The translations under genes were made by a program, and so were the position numbers. DNA of 64,000 nucleotides, from assembly GCA_006503475.1 (NCBI GenBank), contig RSEH01000101.1:62001-126000 (forward strand), read 5' to 3'. The notes below the pieces were generated by a model. That model had not been told where the DNA came from. It did no database searches and was given only the letters and a program-made list of their open reading frames with translations. Shown piece after piece: positions 8,698-19,100 of this stretch. The number at the start of each line of letters is the position of its first letter. The stretch's first letter is position 1. Source of the DNA: Stentor roeselii. Its lineage: Eukaryota; Ciliophora; Heterotrichea; Heterotrichida; Stentoridae.

Positions 8698-10125
8698 TTA
8701 ATTTTCTAGGAAGTCTGAAATGTTTAGGTCTGTTAATTGAAACTTTTCTTTTAAGATGTCTGCAATGGAAATGATGAATTCTTTGCTGATTGAAAAGGTT
8801 TTCATTATGTGGATGTAACTTGATAGTTGGGAGACCATCAGAGATGAAACGTGAAGACGGTGCTCTTCGGATGTGTCGTCTGAACAGAACTGAAGATAGT
8901 TTGACATTTCTTTTTTTATGCCTTCTTCTATCATTAAGGTCCAGATCTCTTGCTTTGACCAGATCGGGTGATGACTTAAGTCGTTGTGAAGGTAGTACTT
9001 GTCGTTGTTTTTTATTGTGTAGAAAGTTTGGGACATCACTATCGACATTTTCGCGGAATGCTCGTCAAGGTCTTTTTCGATTTGGTTTAAAAGGATTTCG
9101 ATGAGCTTTTCCATCAGGATGAAACCGTCTGGATGCACCAAGAATTGACTTTTTATACGTTTTTCGTTCATGAAGTAAAGCCAGGACTTACGGTGCTCTG
9201 GTGATTGGATTAGAGATGAGAAGTTTTGGATTTCAGTTTGTGAGACTGGTAGACCTTCCCAACATTTTATTAGGATTCTTTGGAAGATCTGGTCTTCTTC
9301 TGATGACTTTTGACTGGGTACAGTGCATGTATGTCCATAAGGACTTGCTTGTACAAAGTGAAGCCCTACAACTTCACTCTTCTTGGTACATCTAATGAAA
9401 TCTTCCAGGTCCTGAGCAGGGTTAAACAACTCGATGGTCTACATGAAGAGTACCGGCGAAGTAGTCTCAAGTGAAGAAAACATAATTTTGATTGACCTTG
9501 TGAACAATTCATGTGTTTTTTTCAACGACTCACTCAACACTTCAAGTCTTTCCGCTTCTGTGATTTGGAAAAAGTCAAGATTTTTGCTCATCTCTTCAGC
9601 GAAATCCAGAATAAATCGATTGAGACTGTCTTTATTCTTAATATAAGCCTCAAGTGACTGAGCTTCTTTCGCAATGCACTCAGCTTTATTTTTAGTTGCA
9701 AGAAGAGTTTCACGACAACATTTCCAATATTTTTCTTTCGATGATTCAAGATTTTTTCGAAGTTTTTTCTTTTCTTTTTCAAGACTTTTGCACTTTTCAG
9801 AGGTTTCCTTGAATTTTTGCTCTTGACTTTGAAGGATATCTTGAAGAGGTTGAATCACTGAAAGGTTCAAGTCTTCAGAGAAGGATTTGAATGCTTGCGA
9901 CTGTTGCTGGTAAAAACACTTGAGTTTCTCACTTACTGGTAAAAGAGATCCTTTGGCAAGCTTGAAAAATGAGAAGTTTTGAAGTCTTTCAAAGTTTTCC
10001 ATGTTCTTTTTGCTGATGGAGTGCTTGAAACGCACTAGGTCCAGGTAGGCTTCAGTGATTTGCTTGTTTTCCAGCCAGAATCTTTTGACTTCTTCGTAGG
10101 AATCCCATAAGTCTTGATACGACAT
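8698..10125 (-). CDS. F-BAR-like protein with C-terminal helical domain (1 intron)
   Basis: The spliced product is 470 aa (exons 10125-9454 and 9438-8698). Two frames that look like separate genes become one when the 15-nt intron is removed (SLETTSP joined to TIELFNPAQ). Residues 1-220 resemble an F-BAR domain, which binds and bends membrane: an early FWLENKQITEAY, PLQDILQSQEQKFK, then a charged helix KLRKNLESSKEKYWKCCRE. The C-terminal 240 residues contain YYLHNDLSHHPIWSKQEIW and HVSSLMVSQLSSYIHIM. They are vaguely like the helical SBF2/KIAA0513 region, which is low confidence. Endocytic membrane remodelling is the likely theme. Confidence 0.65.
9439..9453 (-). other. 15-nt intron in the F-BAR gene
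   Basis: Coding-strand sequence GTACTCTTCATGTAG, phase 0, with an in-frame TAG. Removal fuses two minus-strand frames into one 470-aa product. Confidence 0.85.
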
Positions 10126-10292
10126 GTCTAATATTCACATTTTTTCTACCAGATAAGAAGAATAAAAGAGAGAAGGTGTCAGGTTAAAATTATTATTAAG
10201 TGAGTTTTCATTGAAATTTCAATGTTTTAGGGCCTTTGGTGAAATTTTTTATATTTTTAACTGAATAGATAATTAATTCCTTAAATAATACT

Positions 10293-10889
10293 CTAGCAAC
10301 ATTTTCTCTTACTTGGCGGTTTCTTGGTAAGTTCTCTAGTTAAATAAACACTATCCCTTCTCGGGACCTGAACCTTCTGCAATGCACATTCAGCGACATT
10401 GACAAACAAATCATTAATTCCAGTTCCAGCAACAGCAGAGACGACATGTTGAAGTGCTTGTACCTCTTCAGCATATTCACTTACCAAGTCCTTAAAACAA
10501 CAAGGTCCATTAATCAAGTCACTTTTATTTCCAACGATGAAGATTCTACAGTCAATAGGAAGGACGTCTTTCGACATACTTTCATACCATTTCTTCATTC
10601 CAACGAATGACCCGTGATCAGAGACATCATAGACTAAAATAGCAGCACCAGCATCTCTGCAGTAAAGCTTCGAGAATGACTGATAACGTTCTTGCCCTGC
10701 AGTGTCCCAGATGTTCAATTTGACGACTGAGCCATTGACAGTCAACAGCTTTCCCATGTACTTCGCCCCGACAGTGTTTTCAGTGTCAAGAGAACAGTCG
10801 CCAATCACGAAACGTTTCAAGATACTCGACTTGCCAACAGCGGGGTCACCAAGTAGAACCACTTTGATTTGCACATCAAATTGATCCAT
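10293..10889 (-). CDS. Rab-family small GTPase, divergent
   Basis: A 198-aa Rab with P-loop GDPAVGKSS (14-22), WDTAGQERYQSF (G3), NKSD (G4) and a basic KRKCC end for geranylgeranylation. The G2 loop reads NTVGAKY, with Thr in the switch-I position. The G5 motif is SAVAG rather than the usual SAK, and the helix before it carries an unusual GPCCF insertion. It is paralogous to the Rab at 2984-3589 but clearly diverged. The Rab subfamily cannot be fixed from motifs. It should act in vesicle transport. Confidence 0.9.
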   Translation of the reverse strand: MDQFDVQIKVVLLGDPAVGKSSILKRFVIGDCSLDTENTVGAKYMGKLLTVNGSVVKLNIWDTAGQERYQSFSKLYCRDAGAAILVYDVSDHGSFVGMKKWYESMSKDVLPIDCRIFIVGNKSDLINGPCCFKDLVSEYAEEVQALQHVVSAVAGTGINDLFVNVAECALQKVQVPRRDSVYLTRELTKKPPSKRKCC

Positions 10890-10980
10890 TTCTTAAATAT
10901 AGACCTATTAATCAAGAAGTCCTTCTTTCTCATGCACATAATTTAATCTCTTATTGTCTAAAGTGATCTTAACTACAAAT

Positions 10981-11958
10981 ATGGGAGAAGAATTTATCAA
11001 TCCTGACGTGAAACGTGTCATGGACAAACTCATGAGTCGCATGCAAGAATCAGGAGTTCAGTTCTCATCAACTATCTCACATGCGAAAACTACTGATGAC
11101 TCGAAAATTCCTGAAAATGAGTCACTTGACGACCCAAGCTCATCTCCACTCAAGTCAAAAACAATGACCGCTAAAGAGTTTCAGGAAATTACTCTTGCTA
11201 GGATGAATGGCATCAAACTGAAGAGTCAGGAAAAACTTAAGGTAATTGAAGAAGAGACTAAAAAAAAAGAACTCAAAGAACTGAAAAAAAAACCTGAAAT
11301 CAATAAAAATTCTCAGAAACTTGGAAAAAGAGATGAAAAAATTTATGATCGGGTTGAAAAAGAGATGAAAGAAAGTACTAAGGCTTTGGAAAGGGTGAAG
11401 GAAAAACTGGAAAAGGAAAGAAATGATAAAGTTAAAGGTGACCTTACCTTCGCCCCGAAGCTTATCAAGGGAGGAGCGAAGAAGAAAAGAAGCAAAGAAG
11501 AGTTTTTTCAATACACTAAAGAATGGGTCGACAAGGTCTCTAAGAAAAAAGAGAAGAAAAAAGAGGAAATCGACTCAAAGTTAAACGAAGACTTAAAATT
11601 CACTCCTGTGATCGACAACAACTCTGCAAACATCGTCCAGGGCCTTGGCTCTCGCAAGCCGATAGAAGAAAGAGCAATGGAAAAGTTAGAATTTAACAAG
11701 AAAAAAGTCCAGGCTTTAAGAGACGAGCAGATACCTTCTTTCGTTCCTACTATCGAAGAAAACAGCAGAGCCATTGCGAAGCACAAGTTTGAAGGAAATG
11801 TCTTTGACAGGCTTTTTTGGGCTTCGAAGCGAGACTCGACTCCAAAGCATCACAATGAAAAAGCTGATATGAAGAGAAATCGTTCTTTTTCTTTTAGTAA
11901 TGACATCGAAGAGGACCAACATAACAACCTTGACTTCTTGTTTGACCTTTCTAGCTAA
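10981..11958 (+). CDS. Unknown charged protein with repeated FxPxI motifs, 325 aa
   Basis: The ATG at 10981 is used. An in-frame TTG at 10954 would only lengthen the frame into the leader. The protein is highly Lys/Glu-rich with long predicted helices. A short motif recurs at roughly 45-50-residue spacing: LTFAPKLI, LKFTPVID and PSFVPTIE, each followed by a polar stretch, and the last by FDRLFW. Similar FxP repeats separated by charged helices are frequent in uncharacterised ciliate and apicomplexan proteins, possibly cytoskeletal (inference). The 5' half uses C-ending codons and the middle is A-rich. No enzyme motif is present. Confidence 0.7.
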   Translation: MGEEFINPDVKRVMDKLMSRMQESGVQFSSTISHAKTTDDSKIPENESLDDPSSSPLKSKTMTAKEFQEITLARMNGIKLKSQEKLKVIEEETKKKELKELKKKPEINKNSQKLGKRDEKIYDRVEKEMKESTKALERVKEKLEKERNDKVKGDLTFAPKLIKGGAKKKRSKEEFFQYTKEWVDKVSKKKEKKKEEIDSKLNEDLKFTPVIDNNSANIVQGLGSRKPIEERAMEKLEFNKKKVQALRDEQIPSFVPTIEENSRAIAKHKFEGNVFDRLFWASKRDSTPKHHNEKADMKRNRSFSFSNDIEEDQHNNLDFLFDLSS

Positions 11959-11983
11959 TTATTCAATAATTGTTTAGAGATAA

Positions 11984-12466
11984 ATGGATAGTCAAAAGGT
12001 CACCTGGAGTCAAATGAACCCTTTGCCTGATGATATCTTGGAAGATTCAATTGTTGTTGATGCTAGTTGGAATATGTTGGAAAAAATGTTTTTCCCTGAA
12101 AATAATAGTTTTTATCCTTCGAAGGCTTGGTTTCTTGCACTTGATGCTTTTGGGGTTCCGAGTAATGAAGTTAATTTGGGGATTAGTCCTGGCGTTCTTC
12201 ATGAATTTTTGAAAAGTTGCGATCTTAGAAAGATCGAGGATGGAAAAAAAATGGATCATTTACTTGTTCAGGTTTGCTCTGGGATTAAGGATAGGATGGC
12301 TAAGGTTGGTAATCCGACTGGAGAGGCTTTTTGTAGTTTTCATTTTAAGGTTATTTCACAGTATCAGCCTGTTGAAGGGACGGTTATTTTGATGAAAAAT
12401 GTTACTATTTTACCGGATTGTATCATTAATTTGACTTTAGATAATGTTTTGAGAGTTTTTAATTAA
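11984..12466 (+). CDS. HROB-like OB-fold protein (possible homologous recombination factor)
   Basis: 160 aa. The C-terminal half has an order seen in HROB (C17orf53), an ssDNA-binding partner of the MCM8-MCM9 helicase: DHLLVQVCSGIKDRM, then a PTGEAFCSFHFKVI strand, GTVILMKNVTIL, and finally a strand ending NLTLDNVLRVF. That pattern matches the OB-fold that recruits MCM8-9 in homologous recombination. The N-terminal 60 residues are acidic and not recognised. The similarity is from memory of the family and needs a profile search. The gene lies 25 nt after its plus-strand neighbour. Codons are mostly T-ending, unlike the C-ending codons of the preceding gene's start. Confidence 0.5.
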   Translation: MDSQKVTWSQMNPLPDDILEDSIVVDASWNMLEKMFFPENNSFYPSKAWFLALDAFGVPSNEVNLGISPGVLHEFLKSCDLRKIEDGKKMDHLLVQVCSGIKDRMAKVGNPTGEAFCSFHFKVISQYQPVEGTVILMKNVTILPDCIINLTLDNVLRVFN

Positions 12467-13116
12467 GATGATTGATTAGATTTAAGTTGAAAAGAATAAA
12501 TTTTAAAATTTTTGATTTTTAATGAATGATTGTGAGGATTAATTTTAGGTGAAAAAATTTGATATTTACTAGAAAGATAATTGGTGTATTCAATTTTGGT
12601 CAGTATTTTATGTCACAAATAAAGAAGATGCCTTATATAAAGAATCTTCAAATGACATTTTTTTAGATATTTTTGACTTTTTGATCAAAATATAGAATAA
12701 TTAATTTGTATTGAATTAGCCAAATATAAACCAGAGCACTTAGTTTTCAAAGGTGTTAATACTTTTAATTACACTTGATTGTAATAAAATTAACCTGCAC
12801 TTGTTTTATTTATTATTGTAATGATTAGTTAATAGACTAATCAAAATATCATGATGAAAAAGTTGCTGATATAAATCAACGAATTATGTCCTAGACTACT
12901 TAGAATGTTCTTCTTAAAAAATTTAAACCTTAGTTTGAGTTTTTTATTACCTGAAGATCCTTGAATCTGTAAGAATCCCTTTCGAATGAAGACCTGCAAA
13001 TCCTTGTATTTTTTATATCTTTACTACAGATCATATTAAAGATTTAGTTAAACTTTGTTTTGGTTCATAACTTGAATAATTACTCCATTTATTCTGCATT
13101 TTTTAAGATTCTATAA
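12467..13116. other. Intergenic region, no gene seen
   Basis: 650 bp of AT-rich sequence between two plus-strand genes, with only short low-complexity frames. The last bases before the next ATG read TTCTATAA. No repeat or RNA gene was recognised. Confidence 0.5.
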
Positions 13117-16100
13117 ATGCTGAAGACTTGCTTGCTAGCTTTCTCATTCTTGAGTTACGCCGCTAAGGGTTGGAAATGCGGAGGAGTATTCGACCAAATC
13201 TCAGTACTTTCTCCAGGCATAAGCTATTCCCGCAAATCCACTCAAGACCCTTTAAGAGTTTCATGGATCACCGACGAGGTCGACCTTGGAAATTGCACGA
13301 CTTACCTTGACGATTCAATGTCACGAGCATCAAATTACTTCAAAAACGCTCTGAAAGTGAATCAACTTAAAAACAACCTGATCCTTCCAGGTCTGAAATC
13401 ATGTGGAGCATATTCATTCATTCCAGAAAAAATAAAAACCACAGGAATCCCTGACACAGACCTGTTAATATTCATAGATACCTTCAACGACTCTGATGTG
13501 AACTACATTGCCAGATCAGGTGCTTGTGCAGTAGACCCTGGAAATTTAAACCAAGTCCTTGCAGGTTACATTTCAATTAACTCAGAAGACTATCATCAAA
13601 GTCTCTCTGATGAAACTAGTCTTTTTACTGTCTTGCTTCATCAAGTTATTCATGTTCTTGGCTTTTCTCGTAATTTGATGAAGTATTGGAAGACTAAGAG
13701 TGGAAGTAGCTATGATCCATTGAAAATGATGAATAGTACTAGTCTTAGAGGAATACCGAAATATGTTTTGATCACACCTGCTGCTGCCAGTGCTGCTCAG
13801 AAACATACTGGCTGCAGTTCTTATCCTGGAGTTGAGTTAGAAGAATTTGAAGATTCTAGCATTGCTAAAAATCATATTGATGGATTTTTTAGTATTCATG
13901 ATTTGATGAGTTATTGGGTTACTCTTGATGTTTATCCTTCGATTTATGTTGCTGCGATTTTAGAGGATATTGGACATTTCGGTGTTAACCTGGAGTACTT
14001 CTTCGACCCATCTTGGCAGCGTTATGTCGGATGCAAGTTCATGACCTTGCGATGTATAAAAGAAGACTACCCTGCTTACCCTGATTTCGTATGCGACCAA
14101 GAAAATTCCGGAGGTTGTGACGTTTCAGGAGTTTTCCGATCAAAATGTGAAATCGACGAATCAATCGGTGACGTAAAGTCCTACTACCGTCACTTCTCCA
14201 ACAAAAAATACGGAGGTCCAGGTTATTCCGATTTCTGCCCAATTTACAACACAGCTGAAGGTGATATATGTTGGGGTTCATTAAGTCCAACCGACGTGAC
14301 TTCCGAGTACGGTGAACAAACAGGTCCCGATTCAGTTTGCATGATGAGCACAATTCACCGTCTTCCTTCAACAAACACGATAAGACATTCAGCCTGTTAC
14401 AAAGTCCTAAGCTGTTCAAATTCAGGGACTCAAGTCCTTGTAGGAGACACGACAGTGACCTGCCCCTTGCTCGGCGGGCAAATCACTGTCCCTGGCTACG
14501 TCGGAAGACTTGAATGTCCCCCGGCGAACCAGCTCTGCTCGGAAAGGCCCTGCTTTCACGCTTGTCTTGGCCAGGGAACGTGCGTTATGGGCACTTGTCG
14601 ATGCAACCCCGGGTTCTCTGGGCCTGACTGCTCGATTGTTTGTTTTAAGAATTGCAAAACTTGCTTGTCGAAACTTGCTAAGGATTGTGTTACTTGCTTG
14701 AAGGATAATTTCGTTGCTGGGGAAAATGGATGTGTTTGTCCTTCAGGGTTCTTTTTGAATGATGGAATCTGCTTGAAGAATGTTGCTTGTGAAAATTGTG
14801 AGAAATGTGTCGAAGGAAATTGCTTGGAGTGCAGGAAAAACTCGGTTGTTGAAGGATATGCGTGTGTTTGTGCTGTGGGGTATAAAAAGGGAGGAAGTGG
14901 AGTTTGTGATAGTTGTGTTACGGGATATTTTGAGAGGAATTATAAGTGTTTACAGTGTGCTTTTCCGTGTTATACTTGTAAGGATGAAAAAATGTGCACT
15001 TCTTGCTTAAATGGATTTGTTTTGTTTAACAGTCAATGCATAAAATCTGACACATGCATTGAATCATGGTACGGAAATTGCCTACGGTGTAAACCTGGAT
15101 ACTTCTTGACAAGTGGCAGTTGCGAAAAATGCATGACTGGATGTTTGTCTTGCCCATCAAAAGATATTTGCACGTTGTGCTTTGGAGATATGATTTTAAC
15201 TAATGATATTTGCATTTTTCCAGAAAAATGTGCAGAGATTGACTATTATTATTTTAAGTGCAAGTCTTGCTTATCTGGATATTATCTTGCCGATGGTATT
15301 TGCTATAGTTGTGAATTATCTTGCAAGAGCTGCATCTGTCCTAGTAAATGCACAGAGTGTAATGGAGTTTTTGAATTGAGCTATGATGGAGGGTGTCTCT
15401 GCCCAAGTTCTTGCCAAGTTTGTGACTTTTCAAAATTCTCCTGCATATCCTGCAATCCAGGCTACTTTTTAAAAAATAATATGTGCATAAAGTGTCCTCC
15501 ATCATGTGAAACTTGCACTTCAATTACAAAATGTTTAACTTGCAAAAGCTCATACGTTTTACTATCGAATTTTACTTGTGATTGTCCAGAAAACTGTGTA
15601 TATTGTGATAAATTCGATTTTACATGTGGAGCTTGCAAGGATAAGTTTTATCTAGAATCAGGAAAATGCTTGCCTTGTATTGCTCCATGTGAAAAATGTG
15701 TCTCGGCACAAGACTGTACCAGCTGCTTACCTTTCTTATTTTTAAATGAATTGAGCCGCTGTATTTGCTCATTAACATGTGCAAAGTGTGATGAAAATTT
15801 GGGCTGTGTCAGGTGCCATCAAGGATATTATTTATCAGGCCAAGAGTGCAAGAGATGCACTGACCCATGCAAAATCTGCTCTGGTCCAAATCAATGCCAA
15901 GATTGTCTTGGGCATTATCTGCCTGATAGCAATGAAGTGTGCAAATGTCCAAGTTGCTGTGTCTGCGATACTGAGACTTATTTTTGTAGATCACCTGTTG
16001 AAGGATACTACCTTACTAATTCTGGTTGTTCCAAATGCAGTAATCAGTGTAAATCTTGCAGCGGAAGCAGCATAACATGCACAAGCTGCAAGGGTAGTTT

Positions 16101-19100
16101 ACAGTTAATAGGTTCTGAATGCGCATGGCCACTTAAATGCATCAAGATAAACCAAACCACTTACGATTGTCTTGAATGTGACACTAATTACGTCCTTGAT
16201 CCAATGACGAAACAATGTTACAAGTGCGGAATCGGCTGTAGCTGTTGCTTTGATAACGGAGGAAAATGTATTAGTTGTAAGGGACTCTATGAACTTAACC
16301 CAAATAATTCAACTGAATGTATTTGTCCACTTTCTAAATGCAAGGAATGCAATTCAACTACTTTTATGTGCAAAGATTGCTATCCTGGGTTTGTACTTAT
16401 GAATGGTACCTGCGAAAATTGTAATCCTATTTGTGCGGAATGTAAAAATTCTACTAGAACATGCACGAAATGTAAAGGGTCATTCGAGCTGGATGGATCA
16501 ATGTGCTTGTGCCCAAAGTACTGTAAAAGTTGTAATTTTGATAGTTTTTCATGCATGGAATGCTATGATGGATACTTTTTATCTAACTCAGCTTGTCGAA
16601 ACTGCTCATCTCCATGTAAAACTTGCAAAGGGACAAATACAACTTGCACAAGTTGCTTTAACAAATATATGCTATCAAACAATACATGCAACTGCCCTTC
16701 AAATTGTGAGGTTTGTGATACAAAACTATTTGCTTGCACTCGATGCAAATCAGGATTTGTTTCAATTGATGGAATCTGCAAGCCTTGTCTTAGTCCTTGC
16801 CTGACTTGCATAGACACTCAATACACCTGCACATCCTGCAACGGTTCAGCAGTACTTGACGGTACAAGTTGCATCTGTTCAAGAAATTGTAAATTCTGCA
16901 ATTTAACATCATTGCAATGCAACTTATGCAAGGAAGGTTTCTATTTTAACAGCACAATATGCACTCCATGTCATCCAACATGCAAAGAGTGTTCAGGGCC
17001 CAGTTCGAGTAATTGCACCTCTTGTTTCAATGCCTATAAACCTGATAAAGGAGTGTGTGTCAAACCGAGCAACTGTGAAACTGGAGACCAGATCAATTTT
17101 ATTTGCAGTAACTGCACTTCAGGGTACTTTTTAAAGAATGGGGAATGTGCCTTGTGTAATGCAAAATGCAAAACTTGTCAAGGACGGGAAGATATTTGTT
17201 TGAGTTGTCAGGGAAATTTAAGGCAAGTTGATTATAGATGCTTGGACCCTGAGGGCTGCCTTGCCATGAGTAACAATACTGTTTGTACTAAGTGTGATCA
17301 GGGATTCGTGCTGATTAACGGTACATGCTTTAGATGTGAAAATAATTGTCTTACATGCAATATAACTACCAAAAATTGCACCAGTTGTTCTAGTGCTTAT
17401 ATATATTCAGTTTCAACTACAAATTTAGGAATATGCACTCCTCAACCATCATGCCTAAGCATAATTCCATATACTCTTTTCTGTGGAGTTTGCTCAGATG
17501 AGTATTTCCTATTTCAAGGTTTTTGTATTGCTTGCAAATGGCCTTGCAAGCGTTGCTTATCAAAAGATTATTGCCTGTCGTGTATTCCAAATTACGATCT
17601 TAATAATGAGACTGGGATTTGTTCAAGGTCATATCAATGCACTGTTCGTAATTCAACTAGTCTTAAATGTCAAGTATGCAGGGAAGGGACTTACTTGAGT
17701 GATGGTGAAGGATCACTTTTAGGTGATAGAGAATGTCATGCATGCACTTCGAGTTGCAAAACTTGTATTGGCTCTCCAACAAACTGTACATCCTGTTATT
17801 CTGATTTTCAAGTAAACGCTAGGGGTCAATGCTGTTCAAGGAGTTGTTCCTTCTGCTACCTTGGTTCTGAGACATGCATGGAATGTATGGACGGTTTTTA
17901 CCTAGTAAACGGTAGATGTTTCCAATGTGAGTTACCATGTCGAACTTGCAACTCAACTTCCACAACCTGCACCTCATGTTTCGGATCATATGAAGTAAAA
18001 AATCTCACATGTGTCTGTCCATCATTATGCAACCAATGCAACTGTTCCTTTTTGTGTACTTCTTGCAAAAGCAGGTCGTACTTAGACCAAGGTGCTTGCA
18101 TCCCATGCAGCAAAAACTGCACAAATTGCATCCAGTCCAACATTTGCACAAAATGCGACTCAGGGTTCGTCTTAGACCAGGGGTACTGTGTCTGTCCTCA
18201 AGGGTGGTTTTTGAACTCGACTTCATGTGGCCAATGCAGTAAGAATTGTTCGACTTGCATCGGGCAAAATAACTGCACGTCTTGTCCTTTTGGGTACTTT
18301 TTGGATAAATCTTCTTGTTTGGAATGTAATAAAAGTTGTACTAGTTGTATTGCTCAAGATAAATGTACCAGTTGTATCAGTGGATACGTTTTAAATAGCG
18401 CTTCTTGTTTGGCTTGCGGGAAAAATTGTGTTAGTTGTGTTTCACCTGGTAATTGTACAAAGTGTTATGATAGTAGCTTTTCAATTACTAATGGAGTTTG
18501 TAATTGTCCAGTTGGGAGATATTTGGATGGCAGTTCTTGCTCGCTTTGTGCTAGTGGTTGCAGTAACTGTACTGGAATTAGTTCTTGTGTTTCATGTAGT
18601 AAAGGATATTATCTTAGCTCAGGGCAATGTTTGCCATGCACCAAAAATTGTACAAGCTGCAATTCTCCAACTAACTGTACTGAATGTGCTCAAGGATATT
18701 TCTTCGATAAAAACACCTGCCCAAATTGCTCAATTAACTGCACATCCTGCACAACACTAACAAATTGTAGCTCCTGTAAACCTGGTTTCTACTTGGATAA
18801 AAATACCTGCACTTCATGTCCAAAAAATTGTTCGGCCTGTCTCAATCAAACTTTTTGCACTCAATGTTCCAATCAGTTCTATTTGAAAAACAATTCATGC
18901 ACGAACTGTACTAGTAATTGTGAAATATGTAAAGGAGTATACTGCGAGGTATGTAAAACTAATTATAGACTGACAAGCACTAATAATTGCACGGATAGGC
19001 CTATTGGGTGCGAAATATTTGATAAAATTAAAAATCAATGTCAAGTATGTGAATCTGGATTTCAATTATGTTTGGATGGGACTTGCAAGCCTATCTCAAG

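Noticed and set aside
10954-10980. In-frame upstream extension of the 325-aa gene from a TTG
   Set aside because: There is no ATG; the first ATG is at 10981. The transporter at 57715 and the phosphorylase at 57699 had the same problem.
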